A stretch of DNA of 8,502 bases from Deltaproteobacteria bacterium (GTDB lineage Bacteria > Myxococcota_A > UBA9042 > DTJE01), in the NCBI GenBank assembly GCA_016784945.1, contig JADHTP010000128.1, forward strand, positions 1 through 8,502. The letters are read 5' to 3'. A program made the position numbers and the translations under genes. Below the pieces are notes generated by a model. That model had not been told where the DNA came from. It saw only the letters and a list, made by a program, of their open reading frames with translations, and made no database searches. Below are positions 1 to 7,998 of this stretch, piece after piece (position 1 is the first letter of the stretch; every line of letters starts with the position of its first letter).

Positions 1-363
1 GACTCCGTGCCGTTCACCTCCGGCATCTTCGGCGTCTGGGCCAGCGCGCTCGACGACCTGTGGGCGGTGTCGGAGGCCGGGACGTGGCTCCACTCCGACG
101 GCGGGTCCTGGACCGCCTACCAGAGCGGCGAGGAAGTGACCCTCAGGTCCGTGCACGGTCTTTCGGAAAAGGACGTGTGGATGGTCGGTGGCAACGGGAC
201 CGTGATCCACTGGGACGGTACCGGGGCCCTTAAAGAAGAGATCGCGCACCCGGTGGCCACGCTCTACAGCGTCTTCGCAACCCCCGATGGCGAGGTGTTC
301 GCCGTGGGCGATACGGGGACGATCCTTCAGCGCGTCGCGCCCCAACCCACCGAAGCCGATTGA
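1..363 (+). CDS. Beta-propeller / BNR-like repeat protein, C-terminal fragment
   Basis: This is the 3' end of a gene that begins upstream of the window. The frame is open from base 1 and gives 120 residues before TGA at 361-363. The GTG at base 7 is probably internal, because the repeat pattern is already under way there. Three degenerate repeats are visible, each with a core like DLWAVSEAG, DVWMVGGNG or EVFAVGDTG, followed by a short strand such as TVIHWDG or TILQR. This spacing of W/F-A-V-G-x-x-G-T-I is typical of BNR/sialidase-like or Ycf48-like beta-propeller blades, which in delta-type proteobacteria often occur in secreted or surface proteins. No catalytic residues can be identified. 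The stop lies one base before the ATG of the next gene, so the two are probably co-translated. The function is unknown; the fold call is moderately secure. Confidence 0.6.
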   Translation, partial: DSVPFTSGIFGVWASALDDLWAVSEAGTWLHSDGGSWTAYQSGEEVTLRSVHGLSEKDVWMVGGNGTVIHWDGTGALKEEIAHPVATLYSVFATPDGEVFAVGDTGTILQRVAPQPTEAD

Positions 364-364
364 T

Positions 365-1798
365 ATGACAGGGACCACCTTCCTCAGAACGTTCCACCCC
401 CCCATCCGTCGCTGGAGCCTGCCCTGCACCCTGGCTTTCGTCCTGGTCACAGCCCCGTCCCTCGTCCCTGCAGCGCCCCCGTCCGGTGGATCGTCACCGG
501 TGCCGGTGAGCCTCGTCGAGGCGGAGGCCGTGGTCAGGGACCTGTTCGGGCTCGAGACCGGCGAGGCGGTCAAGGACGAACGGGGATTCCGGTTCAAGGT
601 CACGAAAATGGCCGGGGGAAGGCGCTGCCCCCTGGAGAAGGTGCGGGACACCCGTTGCGGCGATTTCGCCTGGGCGCCGTCCGAGGCCCGTGTCTTCCAT
701 CACTCGGTGGTGGCGCCCCTGTCCGGCCATCTGTCACGCAACCGCGTGGTGGTGGTGGACCTCTTTTCATCCAGCGCCGGCGTGGCATTCAGCGCGTTGC
801 ACGGGGTCCTGGTCTTTCCGGGTCCCGCGGTGAAACCCGCGGCCCGGCCCGCTTTTGCCTGGTATCTGACCCGGCTGGGCCGCTCGGTGAGCCTGGACCT
901 GTCGGACGTGACCGGCGACGGCCTGATGGACATCCTGTACGGATATTCCCAGCAGATGGGAGGCGGGATCCACGTGGTGGCCCGGGACATCTGGACGGTT
1001 GCCCGACTTGCGCCGGAAAAACTCCTGTCCGCCGGCGAGAAGCTGTCCGGCGTTTTCCTGAGCACTTTCGACGGGGCCCCGTTGCACGACGACGGCCTCG
1101 GTACCTTGGGTCGGGGCGCCCTCAGAACCGTGGCCACCGCGCCCGATCGACCGGACCTGGTTGTGCTGGAAAGGGCCAGGATGGCCGGTCCGGGGACAGC
1201 CTGGGAAATGCACGTGCTGACGGACTTCGGCGAGGGCTGGACAGAGCATCTGACCGGGGCGCCGGGTTCCCCGGAATCCTGGGGGATCGAGGTGGAGGTG
1301 GACGGCGAACCGGGGCCTGACTGCACGCCGGTGGAGGTGCCTGCCGGTCTCTCCATCAAGGCCCGCCGCGGTCTTCTGGAACTGGAAACGGCCTGTCGCG
1401 TGGCCCGCGCACCCTTCCTGGCCGAGGGTGTCGAAGGGGCCGACGCCCCCCTGTTGAAGGCCTTTCGCATGCTGTGGGCCGCCGTGAGCATGCACGTGGC
1501 GGGCTATCACGTGATCGCGCTGGCCCTGGAGGAGTCCGCCTCCATGACCCTGACCGCGGGATGGCCCTTCACCTGGCCCGTCTCAGTGGGACTGTCCCTC
1601 CATGCCGCCTGGCTTGCCCAAGGGGAATACCATCGTGCCTTTGACCCCCGTTTCGCCCAAACCCAGGGGACCTTCGTCGAGTCCCTGACCAGCTACCCCG
1701 CGTTGTACCCCGTCACCTGGCCCCTGGACCGGTTGGAAAGGGCGCTCAGGGCCCCATCCAAACCGGGTGAACTTCGATTGACAGCCCCCGGCAATTGA
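365..1798 (+). CDS. Uncharacterised secreted protein, 477 aa
   Basis: I do not recognise this family. The ATG at 365 was chosen because it starts directly after the TGA of the preceding gene, and because the protein then opens with a plausible Sec signal peptide: basic residues around 8-16, a hydrophobic core around 19-35 (LAFVLVTAPSLV), and an Ala-rich cleavage zone near 36-39. The frame is open further upstream to 287, but that part only overlaps the neighbour. No strong Shine-Dalgarno sequence precedes the ATG, so translation may depend on coupling. Residues 181-189 read DVTGDGLMD, a calcium-binding-type D-x-T-G-D-G-x-x-D loop as seen in FG-GAP/VCBS-like repeats, but only one copy is clear. 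Four cysteines remain in the predicted mature part (88, 98, 320, 344), spaced as two possible disulfide pairs. The product is probably periplasmic or surface-exposed; its role is unknown. Confidence 0.75.
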   Translation: MTGTTFLRTFHPPIRRWSLPCTLAFVLVTAPSLVPAAPPSGGSSPVPVSLVEAEAVVRDLFGLETGEAVKDERGFRFKVTKMAGGRRCPLEKVRDTRCGDFAWAPSEARVFHHSVVAPLSGHLSRNRVVVVDLFSSSAGVAFSALHGVLVFPGPAVKPAARPAFAWYLTRLGRSVSLDLSDVTGDGLMDILYGYSQQMGGGIHVVARDIWTVARLAPEKLLSAGEKLSGVFLSTFDGAPLHDDGLGTLGRGALRTVATAPDRPDLVVLERARMAGPGTAWEMHVLTDFGEGWTEHLTGAPGSPESWGIEVEVDGEPGPDCTPVEVPAGLSIKARRGLLELETACRVARAPFLAEGVEGADAPLLKAFRMLWAAVSMHVAGYHVIALALEESASMTLTAGWPFTWPVSVGLSLHAAWLAQGEYHRAFDPRFAQTQGTFVESLTSYPALYPVTWPLDRLERALRAPSKPGELRLTAPGN

Positions 1799-1821
1799 TG
1801 CAAGCTGACTTTCCCTGGCAG

Positions 1822-1826
1822 TGGAG
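1822..1826 (+). promoter_or_regulatory. Ribosome binding site deciding the start of the ribbon-helix-helix gene
   Basis: TGGAG lies six bases before the ATG at 1833. A GTG at 1821 in the same frame overlaps this site and has no ribosome binding site of its own, so ATG 1833 is preferred. Confidence 0.55.
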
Positions 1827-1832
1827 TCATTG

Positions 1833-2030
1833 ATGCCAAGGCGCAAGGTCGCCACCACCGTATACCTGACGCCGGAGCAGGATTCCCTGCTGAAGGTCCT
1901 TCACCAGCAATCCAATATTCCCGTTGCCAGGCTGGTCCGCCAGGGCGTGGACATGGTCCTTGAGCATCACGGTGTATTGAAAGCGAATCCGGGCGCGCAA
2001 GGCAGCGGCTCTGGGGGCGCATCGAAATGA
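1833..2030 (+). CDS. Small ribbon-helix-helix domain protein, 65 aa
   Basis: This is a probable DNA-binding protein of the CopG/Arc-like ribbon-helix-helix fold, which binds operators as a dimer. The start at ATG 1833 is supported by TGGAG six bases upstream; the in-frame GTG at 1821 would add only four residues. A basic N-terminus (MPRRK) leads into a strand, ATTVYLT (about residues 7-13). Helix A follows (about 14-26, PEQDSLLKVLHQQ), then a turn, then helix B (about 29-44, with VARLVRQGVDMVLE). The tail after residue 50 is Gly/Ser-rich and probably disordered. The stop overlaps the start of the epimerase gene as ATGA, so the two are very likely translated together. A role in controlling its own operon is inferred from this context. 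An antitoxin role is possible for the fold, but no toxin gene lies next to it. Confidence 0.75.
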   Translation: MPRRKVATTVYLTPEQDSLLKVLHQQSNIPVARLVRQGVDMVLEHHGVLKANPGAQGSGSGGASK

Positions 2031-2977
2031 GAACGCTGATCACCGGCGGGGCCGGTTTCCTCGGGTCTCATCTGTGCGAAAGATTCCTTCGCGACGGCCA
2101 CGATGTCGTGTGCGTGGACAACCTGCTCACGGGCAAGCGCGACAACGTGAGGCACCTGGAGGCGCAAGGCGGCTTCCGGTTCGTGAACAGCGACGTGTCA
2201 GTGTCCCTGTCCTGTGACGGACCGCTGGACAACGTGCTGCACTTCGCCTGCCCCGCCAGCCCCTTCGACTACCTCAAGTACCCCATCGAAACCCTAAAGG
2301 TCGAGGCCATGGGCACCCACAATGCCCTGGAACTGGCACGGGAAAAGGAAGCCCGCATCCTCCTGGCCTCCACCAGCGAGGTATACGGCGACCCCCTGGT
2401 CCATCCCCAGACTGAATCCTACTGGGGGAACGTCAACCCCATCGGTCCGCGCAGCGTGTACGACGAGGGCAAGCGATACGCTGAAGCCATGACCATGGCC
2501 TATCACAGGACTTTCGGCGTCGAAACGCGCATTGTCCGGATTTTCAACACCTACGGTCCCCGGATGCGGCTCGCCGACGGGCGGGTGGTGCCGGCCTTCG
2601 TTTCCCAGGTCCTTCGGGGCGAGCCCCTGACGGTCTTCGGCGACGGTGAACAGACGCGATCCTTCTGCTTCGTGAGCGACCTGGTGGAAGGCATGGTCCG
2701 GCTACTGCAGTCCGATCACCACCATCCCGTCAACATCGGCAACCCCGGGGAATTCACCATCATGGAATTCGCCGTGCTGGTGCAGGAGGTCCTGGAAAAG
2801 GAGGTGGAAATCAAGCACCTGCCTCTGCCCGAGGACGATCCCAAGGTGCGCCGGCCGGACATCACGAGAGCCCGTGAACTGCTGGGATGGGAGCCCAGAG
2901 TGTCACTGGAAGAGGGCCTGCGCCTGTCCGTGGACTTCTTCCGGGAGGAAGTGGGCCGGCAATCCCCACCCGACTAG
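2027..2977 (+). CDS. NAD-dependent UDP-glucuronate decarboxylase (UDP-xylose synthase type) / SDR epimerase
   Basis: This extended short-chain dehydrogenase of 316 residues probably converts UDP-glucuronate to UDP-xylose in the cytoplasm, supplying a sugar for polysaccharide or glycoconjugate synthesis. The N-terminus holds the NAD-binding motif GGAGFLG (7-13), with Asp31 placed to bind the NAD ribose. The segment FACPASP (73-79), the block STSEVYGDP (115-123), the stretch WGNVNPIGPRS (133-143) and the catalytic YDEGK (Tyr145, Lys149) are hallmarks of the UXS group. Thr116 and Glu118 fit the active-site residues of that family. IFNTYGPRM (172-180) and the RRPDI segment (275-279) complete the family pattern. 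The length matches soluble bacterial UXS enzymes. The start overlaps the preceding stop by four bases (ATGA). A different UDP-sugar decarboxylase or epimerase activity cannot be excluded by reading alone, but UXS is clearly the best match. Confidence 0.88.
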   Translation: MRTLITGGAGFLGSHLCERFLRDGHDVVCVDNLLTGKRDNVRHLEAQGGFRFVNSDVSVSLSCDGPLDNVLHFACPASPFDYLKYPIETLKVEAMGTHNALELAREKEARILLASTSEVYGDPLVHPQTESYWGNVNPIGPRSVYDEGKRYAEAMTMAYHRTFGVETRIVRIFNTYGPRMRLADGRVVPAFVSQVLRGEPLTVFGDGEQTRSFCFVSDLVEGMVRLLQSDHHHPVNIGNPGEFTIMEFAVLVQEVLEKEVEIKHLPLPEDDPKVRRPDITRARELLGWEPRVSLEEGLRLSVDFFREEVGRQSPPD

Positions 2978-2980
2978 AGC

Positions 2981-5173
2981 CTAGGATTCGATCCGCAGGT
3001 TCGTATAGTCCCCCGTGACCTCGTAGTCGTAGTCGCTGCATTCGTACAGCGGCATGCGGGGTTCGGTCACGCCGATGGAATAACCGTAGAGCCCTTCGTA
3101 GTCCACCGGGTTTTCGCCCAGGGACTCCATCTGCTCCAGGTATTCGCTTACGGACTTGGACTCGATGATCAGTACCTTGCCCATCTTTTCGATGATGGGG
3201 CTGTGAACCCGGGTGGCGTCGTGGTCGAATTCCAGGATGCGACGGCCATACCGGGTGATCCCGATGACCCGGTAGGTCAGGCTCTTGCCAACGCCGGGCA
3301 GGTTGAGGACATTGCGGTCCGTGGCCAGGAAGGGCAGGTCCGCCTTCTGTCGAAGTTCCCCTATCCGGCTCACCAGGTTCGGCGCGTCCTCGGGCAGGTC
3401 CTTCACCGTCTCCAGGAACCTGGCGGGGATTTCCCCGAAGGCCTTTTCTTCCAGCTGTTCCTGGACCGCCCTGGCATTGGGCGCGAAATGGAAGGTGTTC
3501 TCCATGTAGCCCTTCACCGAGAACGTGTAGTAGGGCAGCACCCCCACGTCGTTCAGCACCTGGCGCAGCTTGGCCGTGTGGCCCCGGCGTGACGCCGCCG
3601 CGGTGAACACCAGTTGGTTGGTTACCGTCCATCCGGACGCCAGCAGGTTCCCGATGGCCTCGCGGGCCTCGGGCGTCACCTCCATGGGTGACTCGAAATG
3701 GGTTTGGATCACGAACTGGCTGACCCCCGCCGCGGCCGCCTTGTCCTTGAACTCGGCCAGGATGTCGATGAGTTTCGGGGTGACCCGCTGGGGCAGATAG
3801 ACCGGCATCCGGGTACCCAGTCGGACCCGGGCCAGTTCGGCATATTTCTCGCCGTCGGGCCTGGACTCGTTCGCCTTCTTCTTTCTCTGCGCCATGGCGA
3901 GGATGGCGTCCAGGATCTCCTTGAGGCTGGCATCGGAGCTCATGAGGGCGTCGCCGCCGGTGATCAGGATGTCGCGCAGCTGGGAGTCCTTTTCGAAATA
4001 TTCCATGTAGCGCGCCAGCTTGTCGGGCCATGACTCCTTCGGCGTAAGCGTGTCCAGGTCGAAGTTCAGGTTGCCGTTCTGGAAGTCGAACATTCGCTGG
4101 CAGGACGAGCACAGCCCGCCGCAGGCCCGCCCCACGGTGGCCGGGATCACGATGGCTACTTCGGGATAGCGACGGTGCACCGCGTGCTGGGATGGCAGCA
4201 ACCAGCCTGCTGCGTTGGGCTCATCCGGCCGCACCTGGTCTTCCTTTTCCCAGGCCACGATGTGGCCGAACTCCTCCACCAGTTCCCGGCTGTACAGCAC
4301 GTAGTAGCGGATGGCCAGGTCGGCCCCCACGGCGAAGTAGGGCACCCGGACGTGCAACAGGGACAGGTAGTACGGGTTCACGAAGAAGGGGATGCCGGCG
4401 TCCCTGGCGTCGTACAGGATCTTCATGGTGTCGGGGTCCAGGGAGTATCCGAGCATCTCGTTCAGCAGGTCCGGATCCCGGATGGCGAAGGCCAGGTGAA
4501 ATCGCCAGTCCTCCCACCAGTCCAGGGTCCTCAGGTATTTTTGCTCCCGGGACATCCCGTCGTCGAATTTGAAACGGGCGCTGGATATGTGACCGCCGTC
4601 GATCTTGTCGATGATCACGTTGATGATCCGCTCGCGGTTTTCTTCGCGCAGCTTGACGATACGGGGATCCTGGCCCGAAACGAAACGGTCCATCCACTGC
4701 TCGACCTGCATTCGTGAGGGGGGCTTGCGCTTCTCGTCCCCTCGCAGTTGGCGGAACAGGTGGAGCATGTCTTCGAAGAAGTAGGGCTTGGCACCCCCCG
4801 TTCCCTGGGCCACGGCCAGCCAGATCATCCGGATGGGGTTGCTCACGGCGATCTCGCCGCGCAGGTTCAGATCACTGAACTCCCGGCCCGCGTTGTCGAT
4901 GTAGTCCAGGATCCGGATGGCGGCGTAGTCCTTCCAGTCGAGGGAATCGAACACGCCCCGATCCGGGTTGGCGCTGCGGTAGAATTCCAGGGCCCGGGGC
5001 GACGATTGGAGGCCGTCCACGATCCAGTTCCTCACCCCGATGAGGGCCTCGGTTTCGTTCTGTGCGTTGCGCATGATGCGCTCGAGTTCGGGGTTCTCGT
5101 CGAGCAGCTGGTTGAGGAGCCGGTGTGACTTGACCGTGATGGCAATGCGGTCGAGTTCCTGGTTCTTGAGCAT
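2981..5173 (-). CDS. KamA-family radical SAM aminomutase, possibly glutamate 2,3-aminomutase-like, 730 aa
   Basis: This is a radical SAM/PLP protein related to lysine 2,3-aminomutase, which moves an alpha-amino group to the beta carbon. ATG 5173 was chosen over a TTG 14 codons upstream because AGGAGG sits five bases before it. The cluster motif CGGLCSSC (Cys351, 355, 358) follows a KamA-like HRRYP segment. Arg360, two residues after the last Cys, matches the KamA arginine that holds the substrate carboxylate. TGGD (405-408) matches the KamA SGGD segment. PYYTFSVKG (547-555) and NLPGVGK (624-630) align with KamA PYYIYQCDL and DAPGGGGK; Lys630 is then the PLP lysine. Lys554 and Asn624 replace the two lysine-binding aspartates, which argues against lysine as substrate. 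About 225 residues more than in clostridial KamA precede the cluster. The family is secure; the substrate is inference. A related partial copy lies at 7999-8502. Confidence 0.85.
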   Translation of the reverse strand: MLKNQELDRIAITVKSHRLLNQLLDENPELERIMRNAQNETEALIGVRNWIVDGLQSSPRALEFYRSANPDRGVFDSLDWKDYAAIRILDYIDNAGREFSDLNLRGEIAVSNPIRMIWLAVAQGTGGAKPYFFEDMLHLFRQLRGDEKRKPPSRMQVEQWMDRFVSGQDPRIVKLREENRERIINVIIDKIDGGHISSARFKFDDGMSREQKYLRTLDWWEDWRFHLAFAIRDPDLLNEMLGYSLDPDTMKILYDARDAGIPFFVNPYYLSLLHVRVPYFAVGADLAIRYYVLYSRELVEEFGHIVAWEKEDQVRPDEPNAAGWLLPSQHAVHRRYPEVAIVIPATVGRACGGLCSSCQRMFDFQNGNLNFDLDTLTPKESWPDKLARYMEYFEKDSQLRDILITGGDALMSSDASLKEILDAILAMAQRKKKANESRPDGEKYAELARVRLGTRMPVYLPQRVTPKLIDILAEFKDKAAAAGVSQFVIQTHFESPMEVTPEAREAIGNLLASGWTVTNQLVFTAAASRRGHTAKLRQVLNDVGVLPYYTFSVKGYMENTFHFAPNARAVQEQLEEKAFGEIPARFLETVKDLPEDAPNLVSRIGELRQKADLPFLATDRNVLNLPGVGKSLTYRVIGITRYGRRILEFDHDATRVHSPIIEKMGKVLIIESKSVSEYLEQMESLGENPVDYEGLYGYSIGVTEPRMPLYECSDYDYEVTGDYTNLRIES

Positions 5174-5178
5174 TCGGA

Positions 5179-5184
5179 CCTCCT
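5179..5184 (-). promoter_or_regulatory. Strong ribosome binding site of the KamA-family gene
   Basis: The minus strand reads AGGAGG five bases before ATG 5173. This near-perfect Shine-Dalgarno sequence decides that start over the upstream in-frame TTG at 5215, which would put the site inside the coding region. Confidence 0.8.
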
Positions 5185-5241
5185 CGCGACGCAGGAAGGA
5201 TCTTCGACGCGTCAAGCATCAGGGTCGGATCAACCATAGTT

Positions 5242-5259
5242 AACACGGAGACCGGTGTT
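5242..5259. other. Short inverted repeat between the sigma factor and KamA-family genes
   Basis: The arms AACACGG (5242-5248) and CCGGTGTT (5252-5259) pair over seven bases with one bulged base and a three-base loop. The repeat lies in the 122-base gap between the sigma factor stop and the KamA start. No T-run follows on either strand, so it is not a standard intrinsic terminator. It could be a weak hairpin or a protein-binding site, or chance. Confidence 0.25.
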
Positions 5260-5295
5260 GGCGGCAAGTTCACGACAGGATGGGGCGGTTGGTGG

Positions 5296-6273
<978 letters not shown>

Positions 6274-6324
6274 CGGATTCGCCTCGGCCCCCAACCGGTG
6301 CAGAGTGTAACACTTCAGGAATAC

Positions 6325-6346
6325 CCGGCCCAGTGGATGGGCCCGG
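6325..6346 (-). terminator. GC-rich hairpin between protease and sigma factor genes
   Basis: CCGGCCCA (6325-6332) pairs with TGGGCCCGG (6338-6346) with one bulged base and a five-base loop. It starts 16 bases after the protease stop codon in transcription order. No T-run follows, so at most it would be a weak or attenuating terminator before the sigma factor gene; RNA end protection is equally possible. Confidence 0.3.
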
Positions 6347-6361
6347 TCCCGTGGGGATCCA

Positions 6362-7864
6362 TCAGGGCTTTTTCACCACGGCATAGAAATAGTTGGGTCC
6401 CCTGACCAGCAGCATGAGGATGGAGTCCGACGGGCGCACACCGGCCAATGCGTCGGTAAACTCCCTGGGAGATCCCACCGGCACCCGGTTCACCTCCGCG
6501 ATGACGTCGCCCGGCCGTATGCCGGTCTCGGCGGCGGGGCCGTCCCTGTCCACGTCGCCCACCAGGACGCCCTGCCCGGGCCTCAGGCCCAGCCGCTTTG
6601 CGTCCTTGCGGGTGATGGACGTCACTTCCAGACCCAGTCCACTGGCTTCGTCCACCGGACCGTCGGGCAGAGCCTGTCCACGAGCGGTCTTTTCGCCGTC
6701 GCCCCGGTCGCCTATTCGCACCTGTATGGACCGGTTGCTTCCGTCGCGGATCACCTTCACCCGGACATCCGAACCCGGCGACGTGGTGCCCACGAGGCGC
6801 GTCAGGTCGCTGCCGCGTTCGATCTTCCGGCCGTTGAATGCCACGATCACGTCGCCCCGCTTCATGCCGGCCTTTTCGGCGGGACTGTCGGGGTACACCT
6901 GCGATACCAGCACGCCGCTGGGGATGTCCAGTTCCAGGTGCTTCGCGATGGCCTTGGACACGTCCTGTATGCCCACGCCCAGCCAGCCGTGAACCACGCG
7001 GCCCTGGGTCAGGACGTCCCGGATGAACTTTTTCGCCATGTTGACCGGCACCGCGAAACCGATGCCCTGTCCGCCGGAATGGATGGCCGTATTGATCCCC
7101 ACCACCAGGCCGTCGGTGGTGAACAGGGGACCACCCGAGTTGCCCGGGTTGATGGAGGCGTCGGTCTGGATGAAGTCGTCGAAGGGCCCGGCCCCGATGA
7201 CCCGGTCCTTGGCGGATACGATGCCGGCGGTAACGGTGTGGGAGAGCCCGAAAGGATTGCCGATAGCCACCACCCAGTCGCCCACCTTGAGGTCGTCCGA
7301 GTCCCCGAGCTTCATGATGGGCAGGCCTTCTGCCTTCACCTTCAGGAGGGCCAGGTCGTATTTTTCGTCCCGGCCCACCACCTCGGCATCGTATTCCTTT
7401 TCCGTGTCCAGCTTTACCCGGATCTCCGTGGCTTCGGCCACCACGTGGTTGTTGGTGAGGACGTAACCGTCGGCGTTGATGATGACACCGGAACCCAGGG
7501 AATTCCGTTTCTGGGGCGGCACTTCGAAGCCGTTGGGGCCGCCGAAAAACCGTTCGAAGAAGGGGTCGTTGAAGAATCCGCCGAAGGGGTCGTTCCGCCC
7601 GGGCCTCCGGCCGTAGAACTTGCCGCCCTTGGTCACCGTGGTGGTGTAGATGTTGACCACTGCCGGCTTCACGTCGTCCACCAGCGGGGCGAATCCCTGC
7701 ATGGGACTGAACCCCGGCGGGACCTGGGGTGTGGCTGGTCGCTCCTCGGTCCAGATGCGGTAGTTCTTTTCCGGGGCCGCGGGGATGTCGCCGGCCCGGC
7801 AGAAGAGCACCAGCCCGAATCCCGCCACTGCGGCCATGGCCAGGGTCAGCTTGAAAGTCTTCAT
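6362..7864 (-). CDS. Do/DegP/DegQ-family periplasmic serine protease (HtrA)
   Basis: This periplasmic protease/chaperone of the HtrA family degrades misfolded envelope proteins. The start at ATG 7864 was chosen because GGGAGG lies eight bases upstream; the ATG at 7870 is only two bases from that site. The 500-residue protein begins with a Sec signal peptide (basic MKTFK, hydrophobic core about 6-21). A Phe/Gly-rich loop follows (about 81-112, as in DPFGGFFNDPFFERFFGG). The trypsin-like domain carries the complete catalytic triad: His140 in TNNHVV, Asp170 in YDLALL and Ser243 in GNSGGPL. PDZ domain 1 covers about 288-386 and PDZ domain 2 about 406-498, the two-PDZ layout of DegP/DegQ. FCRAG near residues 21-25 is not a valid lipobox, since Phe precedes the Cys. 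The gene lies between a KamA-family gene and an RpoH-like sigma factor, all in the same direction. DegP and DegQ cannot be told apart here. Confidence 0.95.
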   Translation of the reverse strand: MKTFKLTLAMAAVAGFGLVLFCRAGDIPAAPEKNYRIWTEERPATPQVPPGFSPMQGFAPLVDDVKPAVVNIYTTTVTKGGKFYGRRPGRNDPFGGFFNDPFFERFFGGPNGFEVPPQKRNSLGSGVIINADGYVLTNNHVVAEATEIRVKLDTEKEYDAEVVGRDEKYDLALLKVKAEGLPIMKLGDSDDLKVGDWVVAIGNPFGLSHTVTAGIVSAKDRVIGAGPFDDFIQTDASINPGNSGGPLFTTDGLVVGINTAIHSGGQGIGFAVPVNMAKKFIRDVLTQGRVVHGWLGVGIQDVSKAIAKHLELDIPSGVLVSQVYPDSPAEKAGMKRGDVIVAFNGRKIERGSDLTRLVGTTSPGSDVRVKVIRDGSNRSIQVRIGDRGDGEKTARGQALPDGPVDEASGLGLEVTSITRKDAKRLGLRPGQGVLVGDVDRDGPAAETGIRPGDVIAEVNRVPVGSPREFTDALAGVRPSDSILMLLVRGPNYFYAVVKKP

Positions 7865-7872
7865 CGGCATGT

Positions 7873-7878
7873 CCTCCC
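7873..7878 (-). promoter_or_regulatory. Ribosome binding site of the HtrA-family gene
   Basis: The minus strand reads GGGAGG, eight bases before ATG 7864 but only two before ATG 7870. The spacing favours the second ATG, which gives a protein starting MKTFK, a typical signal peptide beginning. Confidence 0.75.
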
Positions 7879-7965
7879 GTTACGGTGCCTCGGGCCCCGT
7901 CTTGCCAACCAGGAAAGGTGTGCACTTATTCCCGTTTCACAAGACCCGGGCCCCAGGTCGCCGAT

Positions 7966-7983
7966 CATCCGTTTGGACGGACG
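7966..7983 (-). terminator. Possible hairpin downstream of the partial KamA-family gene
   Basis: Read on the minus strand, CGTCCGT and ACGGATG form a seven-pair stem (one G-U pair) with loop CCAA, starting 15 bases after the TAG at 7999-8001. No U-run follows, so it is not a canonical intrinsic terminator. The 134-base gap that contains it must also hold any promoter for the protease gene, but I see no convincing -35/-10 pair there. Confidence 0.3.
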
Positions 7984-7998
7984 TCCCCGGGGAATATG

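Noticed and set aside
655..1320. 221-codon frame on the + strand and several - strand frames over the secreted protein gene
   Set aside because: They are Arg/Gly/Pro-rich shadows with no signal peptide, motif or ribosome binding site.
2862..4112. 416-codon frame on the - strand overlapping the KamA gene and the epimerase end
   Set aside because: It has shadow composition with no motifs, while the KamA frame holds the cluster cysteines and PLP motif.
5205..5262. Possible promoter for the KamA-family gene (TTGCCG and TTAACT on the - strand)
   Set aside because: The spacing is 18 bases, but the -10 hexamer matches the consensus at only three positions, so the support is too weak.
7795..7805. 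Lipoprotein signal at the cysteine of the protease N-terminus
   Set aside because: The residue before Cys is Phe, which does not fit a lipobox; ordinary signal peptidase I cleavage is more likely.
6315..7925. 536-codon frame on the - strand overlapping the protease in another frame
   Set aside because: The product is Gly/Arg/Pro-rich low-complexity sequence typical of an out-of-frame reading of GC-rich DNA; the HtrA frame is certain.
7900..7950. Possible heat-shock (sigma-32) promoter before the protease gene, from a CTTGTGAAAC segment on the - strand
   Set aside because: It resembles the -35 element only with an inserted base, and no CCCCAT-like -10 element lies at the right distance.
7891..7954. 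Repeated CGGGCCCC at 7891-7898 and 7947-7954
   Set aside because: An eight-base GC-only word twice in GC-rich DNA is expected by chance, and no further similarity extends around it.
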